Shown here: positions 5,251 through 12,725 of the stretch, in pieces | Layout of the letters: each line of letters starts with the position of its first letter | How positions within the stretch are numbered: position 1 is the stretch's first letter | Assembly (NCBI GenBank): GCA_002433595.1 | Contig: DJIL01000031.1 | Coordinates: forward strand, 69,055 to 81,779 | Length of the DNA stretch: 12,725 nucleotides | Origin: a bacterium UBP8_UBA6595 | GTDB taxonomy: Bacteria > Margulisbacteria > Marinamargulisbacteria > UBA6595 | Direction of reading: 5' to 3' | Translations under genes and position numbers: made by a program | The notes under the pieces: generated by a model | Seen by the model: only the letters and a program-made list of their open reading frames with translations | What the model was told of the DNA's origin: nothing | Databases searched by the model: none

Positions 5251-6544
5251 CAACATTTTGCCTCGATCGGCTACCTACTTGAATGGCGTTCTGCACTTTG
5301 GCGGTTGCTCGGCTCATGAGTTAATTGCGCAGTACGGAAGTCCCTTATATGTGATCGACAAAGCAACGATTGATGCGCAAGTCTTGGCCTTATCCTCGGC
5401 GTTTGGCCCCGTTAATCATGAATTAATTTTTGCGGGTAAATCCTGTTTAAATTTGGGCATTGCCCATCTAATGAATCAACACGGCCTTAGCATTGATGTG
5501 GTTTCCTTGGGCGAATTGCATACTGCCTTAGTGGCGGGTATTCACCCCAGTAAGCTAGTGTTTCATGGCAATAATAAATCCCAGCACGAGCTCGAAACAG
5601 CCATTCAGCATGGTATTCGAATCATTGTCGACAACGCCCACGAATTGGATAATATTTCAGCAATTGCTAAGTCTCAGGACGCTGTGGCTAGTATTTTATT
5701 GCGCATAAATCCCGAAATTGAAGCCCATACCCATGAATTTATTCAAACGGGTCAAAAGACATCTAAATTTGGGTTTGATCAGGCCCAATTACTACCGCTT
5801 GTTCAGCGAGTGAGTCAAAATTCTCAGTTGAATTTTCTAGGAATTCATAGTCATTTAGGTTCGCAAATTTTTGATCCGGCACCCTTTAAAGCCCTAGCTC
5901 AACTAATGACACTTTGGGTAACCCGCATTCACACCCAGCTGGGCATCACCGTTCAGCAACTCAATTTAGGGGGTGGGTTTGGTATTCGGTATACTGACGC
6001 TGATCACCCCACTGATATTCAAGCCATTTTAATGCCTATGATTCAAACAGTCTCTACCTTAAGCCAAGCTGGGATTCCAATGCCCAAGCTTTTAATTGAG
6101 CCGGGTCGGTTCATTATGGGTCGTTCGGGCGTGACTCTATACCGTGTAGGGGCAATTAAGCAGGCGGGTGATGTGCAGTACTTATTTGTAGATGGTGGCA
6201 TGGCCGACAATAGTCGCCCCTTAATTTATGGCGCTAAACACCATGTGGCTTTAGTCAAAGAACCCAGCCCCAACGCAGGCACCCATTGTTACAGCATTGC
6301 TGGTAAGTTTTGTGAATCCGGAGATAAGTTAGCAGAGCACATTGCACTTCCACCTGTGGGTATTGGTGATTATTTGGCTATGTGCAGCACCGGCGCCTAC
6401 ACGTATTCAATGGCCTCCAATTACAACCGCTATTGCAAACCGGCGATGGTATTGGTTGATGCCGATCGTTCGGCTGTGTTAGTTCAGCGTGAAACATTGG
6501 ACGCTATTATGGCTCATGACCAATTTCCACTTCAATGGACATAA
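5237..6544 (+). CDS. lysA: Diaminopimelate decarboxylase
   Basis: LysA removes CO2 from meso-diaminopimelate to give L-lysine, the last step of the DAP pathway; it is a cytoplasmic fold-III PLP enzyme that acts as a dimer. At 435 aa it has typical length. Motifs in order: FAGKSCLN with PLP lysine K68, FHGNNKS (109-115), GIHSHLGSQ (202-210), LNLGGGFGIRY (243-252), IEPGRFIMGRSG (287-298), DGGMADNSRPLIYGAKH (319-335), KFCESGD with C359, and GAYTYSMASNYN (386-397). C359 and the following Glu belong to the partner active site in known structures. The HGNNKS and CESGD motifs separate it from ornithine or arginine decarboxylases of the same fold. The GGAG in folB supports the start. It overlaps folB by 14 bp and ilvA by 10 bp, so the three genes should be co-transcribed. 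Confidence 0.93.
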   Translation: MSAPSNILPRSATYLNGVLHFGGCSAHELIAQYGSPLYVIDKATIDAQVLALSSAFGPVNHELIFAGKSCLNLGIAHLMNQHGLSIDVVSLGELHTALVAGIHPSKLVFHGNNKSQHELETAIQHGIRIIVDNAHELDNISAIAKSQDAVASILLRINPEIEAHTHEFIQTGQKTSKFGFDQAQLLPLVQRVSQNSQLNFLGIHSHLGSQIFDPAPFKALAQLMTLWVTRIHTQLGITVQQLNLGGGFGIRYTDADHPTDIQAILMPMIQTVSTLSQAGIPMPKLLIEPGRFIMGRSGVTLYRVGAIKQAGDVQYLFVDGGMADNSRPLIYGAKHHVALVKEPSPNAGTHCYSIAGKFCESGDKLAEHIALPPVGIGDYLAMCSTGAYTYSMASNYNRYCKPAMVLVDADRSAVLVQRETLDAIMAHDQFPLQWT

Positions 6545-8046
6545 TTCAATCCTATCAACCATTATTACAACAGGCACAGTCTGTGTATGCGGTTGCCATT
6601 CGAAGCGCCTTAACACCCGCGCATCGATTGTCTGCATATTTAAACAATACGATATACCTTAAACGTGAAGATACCCAGCCCACGTTTTCATTTAAATGCC
6701 GGGGAGCCTATGCCAAGCTATCCGCGTTATCAAACGCTGAAAAACAAGCCGGAATTATTACAGCCTCCGCCGGAAACCATGCTCAAGGGGTCGCACTTGC
6801 CTGTCAAAAACAAAGCATTTCGGCCTACATTGTTATGCCAGAAACCACCCCGTCTATTAAAATTCAGGCTGTTCAAGATTTAGGTGGGCATGCCATTTTG
6901 CATGGCAATGATTACGATACGGCCTATCAGCATGCCTTGTATCTAGCTAATCAGCATCATTATACCTATGTGCATCCGTATGACGACCCCATGGTTATTG
7001 CTGGACAAGGTACGATTGGGTTGGAGTTAATCGACCAAATTGATATGAATAGCGTTAATGGTATTTTTGTGCCCGTGGGCGGTGGTGGACTCATTGCCGG
7101 CTTAATTATTTCTATTAAGCACCGTTATCCCAACGTACCCATTATTGGCGTTGAATCCGAGGAATCGGCGTGTTTACATGCTGCCTTGAGTCACGGGAGC
7201 CGGGTAGCCTTGCATGAGGTGGGTATATTTGCTGATGGAGTTGCTGTAAAACAAATTGGCGAAGCGCCTTACCGCATTATTCGGAACCATGTGGATCACG
7301 TTATTACTGTGTCTGTGGATGAGATTTGTGCGGGGATTAAAGACAATTTTGAAGAAACGCGGGTATTGGTCGAGCCGGCAGGAGCGCTGTCAATTGCTGG
7401 CATAAAAAAACATACTCGAACCCATCAGGTAACCAACCAGACGTTTATTGGGATTACTTGTGGGGCCAACACCAATTTTGATCGACTCCGTCACATTGCA
7501 GAGCGCGCTGAGATTGGCGAAAAAACGGAGTCCATTTTGGGGGTCACCATCCCGGAGCAGCCGGGGAGCTTTTTATCGTTTTGTGAAGCCATTGGCCAAC
7601 GGGTTATAACGGAATTTAATTATCGCTACAGCCAGGCAGAAAACGCTCAAGTATTTGTGGGTATTCGAACCCCAAACGCCAATGCTTTTATTGATCCATT
7701 AACCGCCAGTGGCTATGCCGTTGTAAACTTAACAGACAATGAAGCGGCTAAGCTGCATATTCGCTACATGGTGGGCGGGCAAGTATCAATCAAAAACGAG
7801 CGGCTATTTCGGTTTCGATTTCCAGAAAAACCGGGGGCCTTACTCAAATTTTTAACCCATTTGGGTTCACAGTGGAACATTACCCTCTTTCACTACCGAA
7901 ATCATGGTTCAGCGTATGGCCGTGTGTTGGTCGGGCTTGCGGCCACACGTACCGATACCCAGCTTGATGAAACACTCGCTACACTGGGGTATTGGTTTAA
8001 AGAAGAAACAGACAACCCTGCGTATTCATTGTTTTTGGTGTATTGA
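6535..8046 (+). CDS. ilvA: Threonine deaminase (threonine ammonia-lyase, biosynthetic)
   Basis: IlvA converts L-threonine to 2-oxobutanoate and ammonia, the committed step of isoleucine synthesis; it is a cytoplasmic PLP enzyme. The 503-aa length equals the long biosynthetic form (about 514 aa in E. coli), not the short catabolic TdcB. The catalytic domain (about 1-325) shows SFKCRGAYAK with PLP lysine K54, SAGNHAQG (78-85), the glycine loop VGGGGLIAG (181-189) and VEPAGALSIAG (279-289). The regulatory part holds two ACT-like repeats, about 332-405 (starting near IPEQPGSFLSF) and 425-495 (FPEKPGALLKF), known in the family for feedback inhibition by isoleucine and activation by valine. The ATG lies inside lysA in another frame, with a 10-bp overlap and no Shine-Dalgarno, so it probably depends on translational coupling. 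Confidence 0.93.
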   Translation: MDIIQSYQPLLQQAQSVYAVAIRSALTPAHRLSAYLNNTIYLKREDTQPTFSFKCRGAYAKLSALSNAEKQAGIITASAGNHAQGVALACQKQSISAYIVMPETTPSIKIQAVQDLGGHAILHGNDYDTAYQHALYLANQHHYTYVHPYDDPMVIAGQGTIGLELIDQIDMNSVNGIFVPVGGGGLIAGLIISIKHRYPNVPIIGVESEESACLHAALSHGSRVALHEVGIFADGVAVKQIGEAPYRIIRNHVDHVITVSVDEICAGIKDNFEETRVLVEPAGALSIAGIKKHTRTHQVTNQTFIGITCGANTNFDRLRHIAERAEIGEKTESILGVTIPEQPGSFLSFCEAIGQRVITEFNYRYSQAENAQVFVGIRTPNANAFIDPLTASGYAVVNLTDNEAAKLHIRYMVGGQVSIKNERLFRFRFPEKPGALLKFLTHLGSQWNITLFHYRNHGSAYGRVLVGLAATRTDTQLDETLATLGYWFKEETDNPAYSLFLVY

Positions 8047-8071
8047 CAATTTAAATTTTAATCAGTACACT
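8043..8071 (+). promoter_or_regulatory. Sigma70-like promoter overlapping the ilvA stop codon
   Basis: A perfect TTGACA (8043-8048) includes the ilvA TGA stop (8044-8046). After a 17-bp spacer comes TACACT (8066-8071), four of six -10 positions. Transcription would start near 8078, giving a leader of about 77 nt for the export cluster. No terminator separates ilvA from it, so read-through from the operon is also possible. An 8-bp palindrome, gatatatc, lies at 8094-8101. Confidence 0.65.
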
Positions 8072-8137
8072 ATTTAATTACTGTGTTGTGTCAGATATAT
8101 CAAAAAAAATAAATATAAAGAATCAGGGGAACTTTTT

Positions 8138-8143
8138 AAGGAG
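8138..8143 (+). promoter_or_regulatory. Ribosome binding site of the broken LolA-like gene
   Basis: AAGGAG lies 11 nt before the ATG at 8155. It is the strongest Shine-Dalgarno in the window and marks the original start of a gene that now stops after nine codons. Confidence 0.7.
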
Positions 8144-8154
8144 TGCTTTTAGTT

Positions 8155-8951
8155 ATGAATAATAAACAGTTTAAACTTTTTTAGCCGTCATCGGGCTAGC
8201 CGTTTATAACACGGTTGCTTTTGCTGAACTCAGTGGTGCTGATGTCATGCAGCGGGTCCAAGATCAAGCCAACTATCATAAAACAAAAACATCGGTTGTT
8301 TCGATGTAAATTGTAAATAAAAAGAAAAAGAAACGCTATCGCGTATTTAAAAGTTTCTCAAAGTACAAACCCGAGGTCGCTCAGAATCGTTCGCTATTAA
8401 AATTTTATGAGCCAGCCAATGTATCCGGCGTTGCCTTACTAAGCATTCGCGATGATCAGAAATCTACCAATACTAACACCACAAACCAGTGGGTCTACTT
8501 TCCCGCATTCAAATCCATTAAACAAATTGTTGGCTCTCAAAAAAACGATAGCTTTATGGGGTCTGATTTTACCTATGATGATATGAGTGGGCGTGCGATT
8601 AGTCGGGACACCCATACCATCTTAGAAACAGATGCATCCCATACTATTGTGAAAAGTGTTCCAGTGGATTCAAACGACGCCTATACTTACATTATTTCTA
8701 AAATTAATACGGCTACGTGGGTGCCCGAGCAAGTTGTTTTTTTCAATTCAGATTCAAGAAGTTCAAACGGAATTCGTAAATTTAAAACGTTGTTTTATGA
8801 TACGGTTCAGTCGATCAATGGTGGGCATATGGTTACACAATCGACCATGGTTAATCATGAACGGGGCAGCTATACCCAGCTATCGCTGTCTGACATTCAA
8901 ACTAATGTGCCGTTATCGGACAATGATGTGGGCCGGCTATCATTAAAATAG
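8155..8951 (+). pseudogene. LolA-like outer membrane lipoprotein-sorting protein, frameshifted and with a nonsense codon
   Basis: The intact product would be about 265 aa with a signal peptide, belonging to the periplasmic LolA-like 'outer membrane lipoprotein-sorting' family often encoded beside RND exporters. Two lesions are visible. After MNNKQFKLF the frame meets TAG (8182-8184); one extra T in the run 8177-8182 would restore the signal sequence (LAVIGLAVYNTVAFA). In that restored frame a TAA at 8307-8309 stands where CAA (Gln) would be expected, between TSVVSM and IVNKKKKKRYR. The rest, from 8310 to 8951, is uninterrupted in the same frame and includes FYEPANVSGVALLSIRD, WVYFPAFKSIKQI and FMGSDFTYDDM, typical of the family. 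The longest remaining ATG ORF (8556-8951) lacks the signal and the N-terminal half. No normal start rescues the frame, because TAA at 8172-8174 blocks it upstream. Two independent lesions make a sequencing artefact less likely, though the T-run change alone could be one. Confidence 0.85.
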
Positions 8952-8954
8952 GAG
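8950..8954 (+). promoter_or_regulatory. Ribosome binding site of the outer-membrane barrel gene
   Basis: AGGAG lies 10 nt before the ATG at 8965 and includes the last two bases of the upstream TAG stop. It lets the barrel gene be translated although the preceding gene is broken. Confidence 0.7.
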
Positions 8955-8964
8955 CTATTATACG

Positions 8965-10458
8965 ATGAAGCAATTTTATTTTCTAACTTTAATTGGCCTG
9001 ATTGTATTCAGCGGCGGCACTAGCATCGCGGAAGATCTGGATAGCTTATTTGATAACACAAACACCTACACATCCGATTTTGACTACATGCAAACTGACT
9101 CATCCTATCTATCCGAGCACTTCTATGGCCAAATCGCTATTTACAGTGCCTTGGGTGAAAAGCGCGAAAAGCACACCCAAGTGTTTCGATTAAGTTACCG
9201 TGAATCCTTGAGTCAGTATGACCTATTTATTGAAGGCGAGGCGTTTAATAACCGCCGGTACAGAAAGCTTGATATACACGACAACACTAACCAAATATAT
9301 ACAAAAAGAAGCATTGAAACTGAATCCACTGAATCCGACATTAATTTACGCGAAGCTTATATACGCGGCAATTATAAATACGGAAGTATTACGGCAGGAA
9401 AACAAGTTTTAGTGTGGGGAAGCATGAACTTATTATCCCCGATTGACTTCATATTGCCGTACAAATTGGATTCGCGCGGCACTGGGGTCACCAAAGCGTC
9501 CAACCGCTACCCGTTAAACATGATTACAGCCACCCTGTATCCCAAACCCAATATTACGCTCAGTGCCCATTACATTTTAGAATCTCCGGTTTCCTCGCTC
9601 ATCGAACTCCAAACAAATGAAGATTATGAATTTCCTGTAGCAGATGATCCTGATTATAATAATAAAAATCGGGTTGAATTTGAAAAGCAAAACCGGAATC
9701 AATTCGCATTACGAGCCTTGTATTCACCCAATTGGGGAAGCATTGGCCTCACTTACTTTGACGGAATTAATAGCTTTACAAGCCCCACTGCCAAAGGAAG
9801 TATTAAACAATTTGATCCAACGGATCCCAATGCATTGGGCTACAAAATTACTGTAGATGAATTCAAGCAATCCCGCATGCAAGCCGTGGGAATTGAAAGC
9901 ACAGTAAAGGTGTCTAAGTCTTTGTTGTTTAAATCCGAGTTGTTGCATGCACGCTACCAAGAAAGTGTTGAGTTTGACAGTTCAAATTACGATGACCCGC
10001 TTGGCGAGTTTCTAGTCAACAACAATAACAGCCAGTTGCATTATGATAGTGGTGTTAATATTGTCAGCATTGGCCTGGAAAGCCAGCCAAACTGGGGTGT
10101 TTTTGAGATTAATATCGCCTCTGTAATACCCATAGACCCCGATCAACAAGATAAACTAGATGAACTGCAAAATATTGAAAGAGATGGGGGGACTGTTGCC
10201 CCAAGTTTGCATATTGCCCGTTACTTTTTTGAAGAAAACAGAGGACAATTGGGACTCTACGCCGGCATGACCCCTGGGCTTCGGTTTGGAGCCGCCCTGT
10301 ATTATACCCATTTGTTTAATGATACGTGGCGCATGTATGTATCCTTGGATCAGACACAAAACTTTGATGATCAATTGGATACACCGGAAAATGTTGATTC
10401 TGCAGAACTTATGGAGCCCTCCAGTGGTGTTAGTCTTGGAGTCTCGTATTCGTTTTAA
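8965..10458 (+). CDS. DUF1302-like outer-membrane beta-barrel protein
   Basis: This 497-aa protein has a signal peptide (hydrophobic 5-16, likely cleavage after TSIA, residue 22) and a mature part of alternating strands that ends in SLGVSYSF, a C-terminal phenylalanine typical of BAM-inserted barrels. Residues about 129-165 contain REAYIRGNYKYGSITAGKQ followed by VLVWGSMNLLSPIDFILP, which resembles the signature of the DUF1302 family (REAY...GKQ...WG...DI..P). Family members are commonly encoded with MMPL/RND exporters and LolA-like proteins, where they are thought to be the outer-membrane partner; that role is inferred. Extracellular-loop-like segments rich in N, D and T are frequent (for example 100-125 and 225-240). 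It follows the LolA-like pseudogene by 13 bp and overlaps the exporter gene by 35 bp, so co-translation is likely. The substrate is unknown. Confidence 0.75.
   Translation: MKQFYFLTLIGLIVFSGGTSIAEDLDSLFDNTNTYTSDFDYMQTDSSYLSEHFYGQIAIYSALGEKREKHTQVFRLSYRESLSQYDLFIEGEAFNNRRYRKLDIHDNTNQIYTKRSIETESTESDINLREAYIRGNYKYGSITAGKQVLVWGSMNLLSPIDFILPYKLDSRGTGVTKASNRYPLNMITATLYPKPNITLSAHYILESPVSSLIELQTNEDYEFPVADDPDYNNKNRVEFEKQNRNQFALRALYSPNWGSIGLTYFDGINSFTSPTAKGSIKQFDPTDPNALGYKITVDEFKQSRMQAVGIESTVKVSKSLLFKSELLHARYQESVEFDSSNYDDPLGEFLVNNNNSQLHYDSGVNIVSIGLESQPNWGVFEINIASVIPIDPDQQDKLDELQNIERDGGTVAPSLHIARYFFEENRGQLGLYAGMTPGLRFGAALYYTHLFNDTWRMYVSLDQTQNFDDQLDTPENVDSAELMEPSSGVSLGVSYSF
10413..10416 (+). promoter_or_regulatory. 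Ribosome binding site deciding a GTG start for the exporter
   Basis: GGAG (10413-10416) lies 7 nt before GTG 10424 and 10 nt before GTG 10427, inside the end of the barrel gene. The ATG codons farther upstream in this frame (from 10286) lack such a site and would add residues that do not resemble an RND N terminus. Confidence 0.65.
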
Positions 10459-12658
10459 ATCGTTTGCAATTATATCCAGCATCGGGCTAACCTTATGGGT
10501 TGGCCTATTGCTGTATGGCATTCAGCACATCCGGTTTGATAGTACGGATTGGCTCACTCCGGCGCATCCGTATCAGCAAACGTATACCGAACTGATTGAT
10601 ACCTTTGAATCGGATAAAACAATCGCTATTGCCATTGCCCTGCCTCAAGGCCTTGCTCATTCAGAAACAATACAAACCTTGGCAAATTTTACCGCCTCCA
10701 TTCGCCAGCTCCCGCATGTTGCCACTGTGCAATCACCCCTTGACGTGACTACCATTATTAACGACGACACAAGCTTAGTCTTGGAATCGGTCTATGATGC
10801 TTGGAAGCAGGGGCGAATTGGCTCAATACCCAAGCACCTAGCCACCACACCATACTACACTCAGTTTATTAGTGATGACTTTACAACAGCCCTTGTACAA
10901 ATTACCACTGATTTTCCTAAGGCATCCACCACGTATCATAAACAACAGTTAATCACAGCCATACAAAAAAAAATTAACCAACACCCCGCACTCCGCACTC
11001 AGTATTGGTCTGGGAATATGTTTATGCAGCAAGCCATTAATCAGGAAACTAAGAAAGACCTGGTTAATTTAGCCCTTGGATTAATTATTCTAATCACTGG
11101 AATCATTGGGGTTATGTTTCGGTGGTACAGCCTTGTGGTACTGGCTAGCATTGTTGCCGCGCTTACAGCTACCATTGGGTCGTTGGTGGTTTTGGATTAT
11201 CCCATGACATCAGTCATGCTCATTTTGCCTGTTTTGGTGTTAATTATTATGACCGCGAATACCATTCATGTTATTGCACGCCACCAACACTGTATTGCCA
11301 AAAAAACAAACTCACCGTCCGTTCTGCGCTATGTTTGGACGCGTACCTGGCGGCCCTGTTTTTTAACTGTTTTAACCACCGTCATTGGCTTTGCCTCATT
11401 TTCATGGAGCGATATTCAACCCTTGGCTCAACTTGGCCGTGCATCCCTGCTGGCGTTATGGAGCGCGTATGGAGCTAGCATGGCAACCCTATTTGGATTA
11501 CTTTGGCTCAGCCCCTTTTCATCGGACAAAAAACCCGTATCCACCGATTGGTTATTTAGCCGGTTGCATACTTGGGTGATGCAGCATTCGCGTAAAATTA
11601 TCATTGGAAGTATTGCCACGATCGCCGTGTGCCTCGCCACACTCCCCGGGTTAACAACACAAACCGCTATGTTGGATATTTTCTTTCCAAAACATAGTCA
11701 ACTATACCAAGATACGCATTATATTGATCACGTATTATCCGGCAGCTCCAGTATCGATATTTTAGTTCAAAGCCCGGTTGAAGATACCTTTCGATCCATT
11801 GATACCCTAGAAGACCTGCAAGCCATTCGAACTCAATTATTGGCACACCCCTTAATCCGAAAAGTGAATACCCTGCTCGACCCCCTTCAATTGCTCAATA
11901 CCGCTCTACATGGGCCTGACAGGCCTCTGCCCGAAACACAATCTGATTTAAGTCAGTCCCTATTGTTTTTAGAGTTTTCTCGTGGCGATAGCCAGAATGA
12001 TGTGTTATCGCCCTATGTTGATTTTACCTACACAACCACGCGATTATCGTGCATCACCCACCAATTATCCTCAGATGAAATCAGTGATTTAATTCAGTGG
12101 ATTCAACAAACAATTATTACTCCACCCAATACAACGATGAAAACAACAGGCACCGCCGTTGTGTTTCACGGCGTTAACGAATCCATTCTTCGCACGCAAC
12201 TAATTGCCTTGGGCATAACGATGGGAATGATTTTTTTAATTTTATGGTATTGTTTTGGGCTTAAACTGGCTGTGTTGGGAATAATACCCAATGCACTGCC
12301 GATTTTAGTGACGGCTGCTGTAGGTATTGTCTTAAAAATCCCGATGGATATTGCCTCGGTGTTAATTGCCAGCATTAGCTTGGGAATTTGCGTAGACGAT
12401 ACCATTCACGTATTGGATTATTACTATGAATCGGGAGATACGCTCGAAACGATGCGTGTTGTTGGTCGCGCTATTTGTATTACATCGCTACTCTTCAGCA
12501 TTGGTTTTTTAGCCTTTACCACAACCGACTTGGTCTTATTGCAAAAATTTGGCGCCCTATCGTGTTTGGCCATTGCATTAGCCTGGATGTCGGATTTGAT
12601 TATTTTGCCCGCGATACTACACGTTGGATTTGGAAATCCTAAGCGCCCCATTCGCTGA
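10424..12658 (+). CDS. RND superfamily exporter, MMPL type
   Basis: This inner-membrane transporter (744 aa from GTG 10424) has the doubled RND plan: TM1 (about 13-33), a periplasmic loop (34-210), a five-helix block (about 212-364), TM7 (389-410), a second periplasmic loop (411-585) and a final five-helix block (593-740). The second TM4-equivalent carries LGICVDDTIHVLDYYYE with the acidic pair D658-D659, the usual site of proton coupling. The equivalent first-half helix reads TANTIHVIARH, with Ala278-Asn279 in place of the acidic pair. The length suits MMPL/HpnN-like exporters rather than the roughly 1000-aa AcrB class, and no periplasmic adaptor gene is present. Its start lies within the barrel gene (35-bp overlap), which suggests a single functional unit. 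The cargo cannot be read from sequence; lipids or hydrophobic molecules are the usual family substrates. Confidence 0.85.
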   Translation: MVLVLESRIRFKSFAIISSIGLTLWVGLLLYGIQHIRFDSTDWLTPAHPYQQTYTELIDTFESDKTIAIAIALPQGLAHSETIQTLANFTASIRQLPHVATVQSPLDVTTIINDDTSLVLESVYDAWKQGRIGSIPKHLATTPYYTQFISDDFTTALVQITTDFPKASTTYHKQQLITAIQKKINQHPALRTQYWSGNMFMQQAINQETKKDLVNLALGLIILITGIIGVMFRWYSLVVLASIVAALTATIGSLVVLDYPMTSVMLILPVLVLIIMTANTIHVIARHQHCIAKKTNSPSVLRYVWTRTWRPCFLTVLTTVIGFASFSWSDIQPLAQLGRASLLALWSAYGASMATLFGLLWLSPFSSDKKPVSTDWLFSRLHTWVMQHSRKIIIGSIATIAVCLATLPGLTTQTAMLDIFFPKHSQLYQDTHYIDHVLSGSSSIDILVQSPVEDTFRSIDTLEDLQAIRTQLLAHPLIRKVNTLLDPLQLLNTALHGPDRPLPETQSDLSQSLLFLEFSRGDSQNDVLSPYVDFTYTTTRLSCITHQLSSDEISDLIQWIQQTIITPPNTTMKTTGTAVVFHGVNESILRTQLIALGITMGMIFLILWYCFGLKLAVLGIIPNALPILVTAAVGIVLKIPMDIASVLIASISLGICVDDTIHVLDYYYESGDTLETMRVVGRAICITSLLFSIGFLAFTTTDLVLLQKFGALSCLAIALAWMSDLIILPAILHVGFGNPKRPIR

Positions 12659-12675
12659 ATGGCACCCAATCATTG

Positions 12676-12681
12676 TATACT
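12676..12681 (+). promoter_or_regulatory. Candidate -10 box before the last partial gene
   Basis: TATACT lies 14 nt before ATG 12696. No clear -35 is visible: the bases 17-18 nt upstream, in the end of the exporter gene, do not resemble TTGACA. A transcript from here would have a leader of about 8 nt. Confidence 0.4.
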
Positions 12682-12695
12682 AATAGATACTAAAA
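12676..12695. repeat. 10-bp tandem duplication carrying a -10-like box
   Basis: tatactaata (12676-12685) and gatactaaaa (12686-12695) are adjacent and differ at two positions. The first unit contains TATACT and the second GATACT, both -10-like, directly before an ATG at 12696. Confidence 0.6.
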
Positions 12696-12725
12696 ATGAC
12701 AAACTCTAAACAACCGATTCTTGTA
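12696..12725 (+). CDS. Start of an unidentified gene, cut by the window edge
   Basis: An ATG at 12696 opens MTNSKQPILV and is still open at the end of the window. There is no Shine-Dalgarno; a -10-like box lies just upstream. Ten residues are too few to identify a family. It could also be a chance ORF. Confidence 0.4.
   Translation, partial: MTNSKQPILV

Noticed and set aside
8170..8190. Programmed slippage on the T-run rescuing the LolA-like gene
   Set aside because: A one-base gain could restore the first lesion, but the TAA at 8307 would still stop translation.
10286..10423. Longer N terminus for the exporter from ATG 10286
   Set aside because: It would overlap the barrel gene by 173 bp and adds residues unlike an RND start; GGAG before GTG 10424 fits much better.
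10156..10521. Antisense ORF opposite the barrel and exporter junction
   Set aside because: It runs fully against two well-supported genes and shows no domain or ribosome site.
12659..12709. 16-residue ORF after the exporter stop
   Set aside because: It is short, lacks a ribosome site and is out of frame with the more plausible ATG at 12696.

Overview
The window looks like a bacterial chromosome segment of moderate GC (roughly 40-45% by eye), most likely from a Gram-negative proteobacterium. The grounds are an outer-membrane beta-barrel with a terminal phenylalanine, an RND/MMPL exporter, a periplasmic LolA-like gene, a DsbD-type thiol relay carrying a c-type heme domain, and a biosynthetic threonine deaminase with two ACT-like domains (gamma/betaproteobacterial layout). 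I cannot name a species. I see no rRNA, tRNA, CRISPR array, transposase or att site. Gene density is high and no gene-free stretch exceeds 300 bp.

Layout. Bases 1-572 hold short tandem repeats and a gene of unknown function (147-572, +). Bases 573-847 are mostly noncoding, with two more tandem repeats and a doubtful 51-codon ORF. hisC lies on the minus strand (848-1918), away from other his genes. It diverges from a large plus-strand gene (2116-4137) encoding a DsbD/ScsB-like transmembrane thiol reductase with an N-terminal monoheme cytochrome c domain. That gene overlaps tail to tail with an unknown minus-strand gene (4103-4681). After an extremely A/T-rich gap comes a tight operon, folB-lysA-ilvA (4912-8046), whose genes overlap by 10-14 bp. 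A good sigma70-like promoter that includes the ilvA stop codon then leads into a three-gene export cluster: a LolA-like lipoprotein-sorting gene broken by a frameshift and a nonsense codon (8155-8951), a DUF1302-like outer-membrane barrel (8965-10458) and an RND/MMPL exporter (10424-12658). The last 30 bases appear to begin another gene behind its own -10 box.

How the genes work together. hisC, lysA, ilvA and folB supply histidine, lysine (its precursor meso-diaminopimelate also serves peptidoglycan), isoleucine and folate. The DsbD-like protein should carry reducing power across the inner membrane, and its heme domain suggests an unusual link between thiol chemistry and electron transport. 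The barrel, exporter and periplasmic LolA-like protein form a recognisable envelope-export set, but here the periplasmic member is a pseudogene.

Two patterns run through the window. Several genes that start a transcript (hisC, cyt-dsbD, folB, the last partial gene) have a -10 box only 7-14 nt before the ATG and no Shine-Dalgarno, while several internal genes have clear GGAG-type sites. Also, most upstream regions carry short tandem duplications (6-38 bp units), some of which include a promoter element or a start codon.
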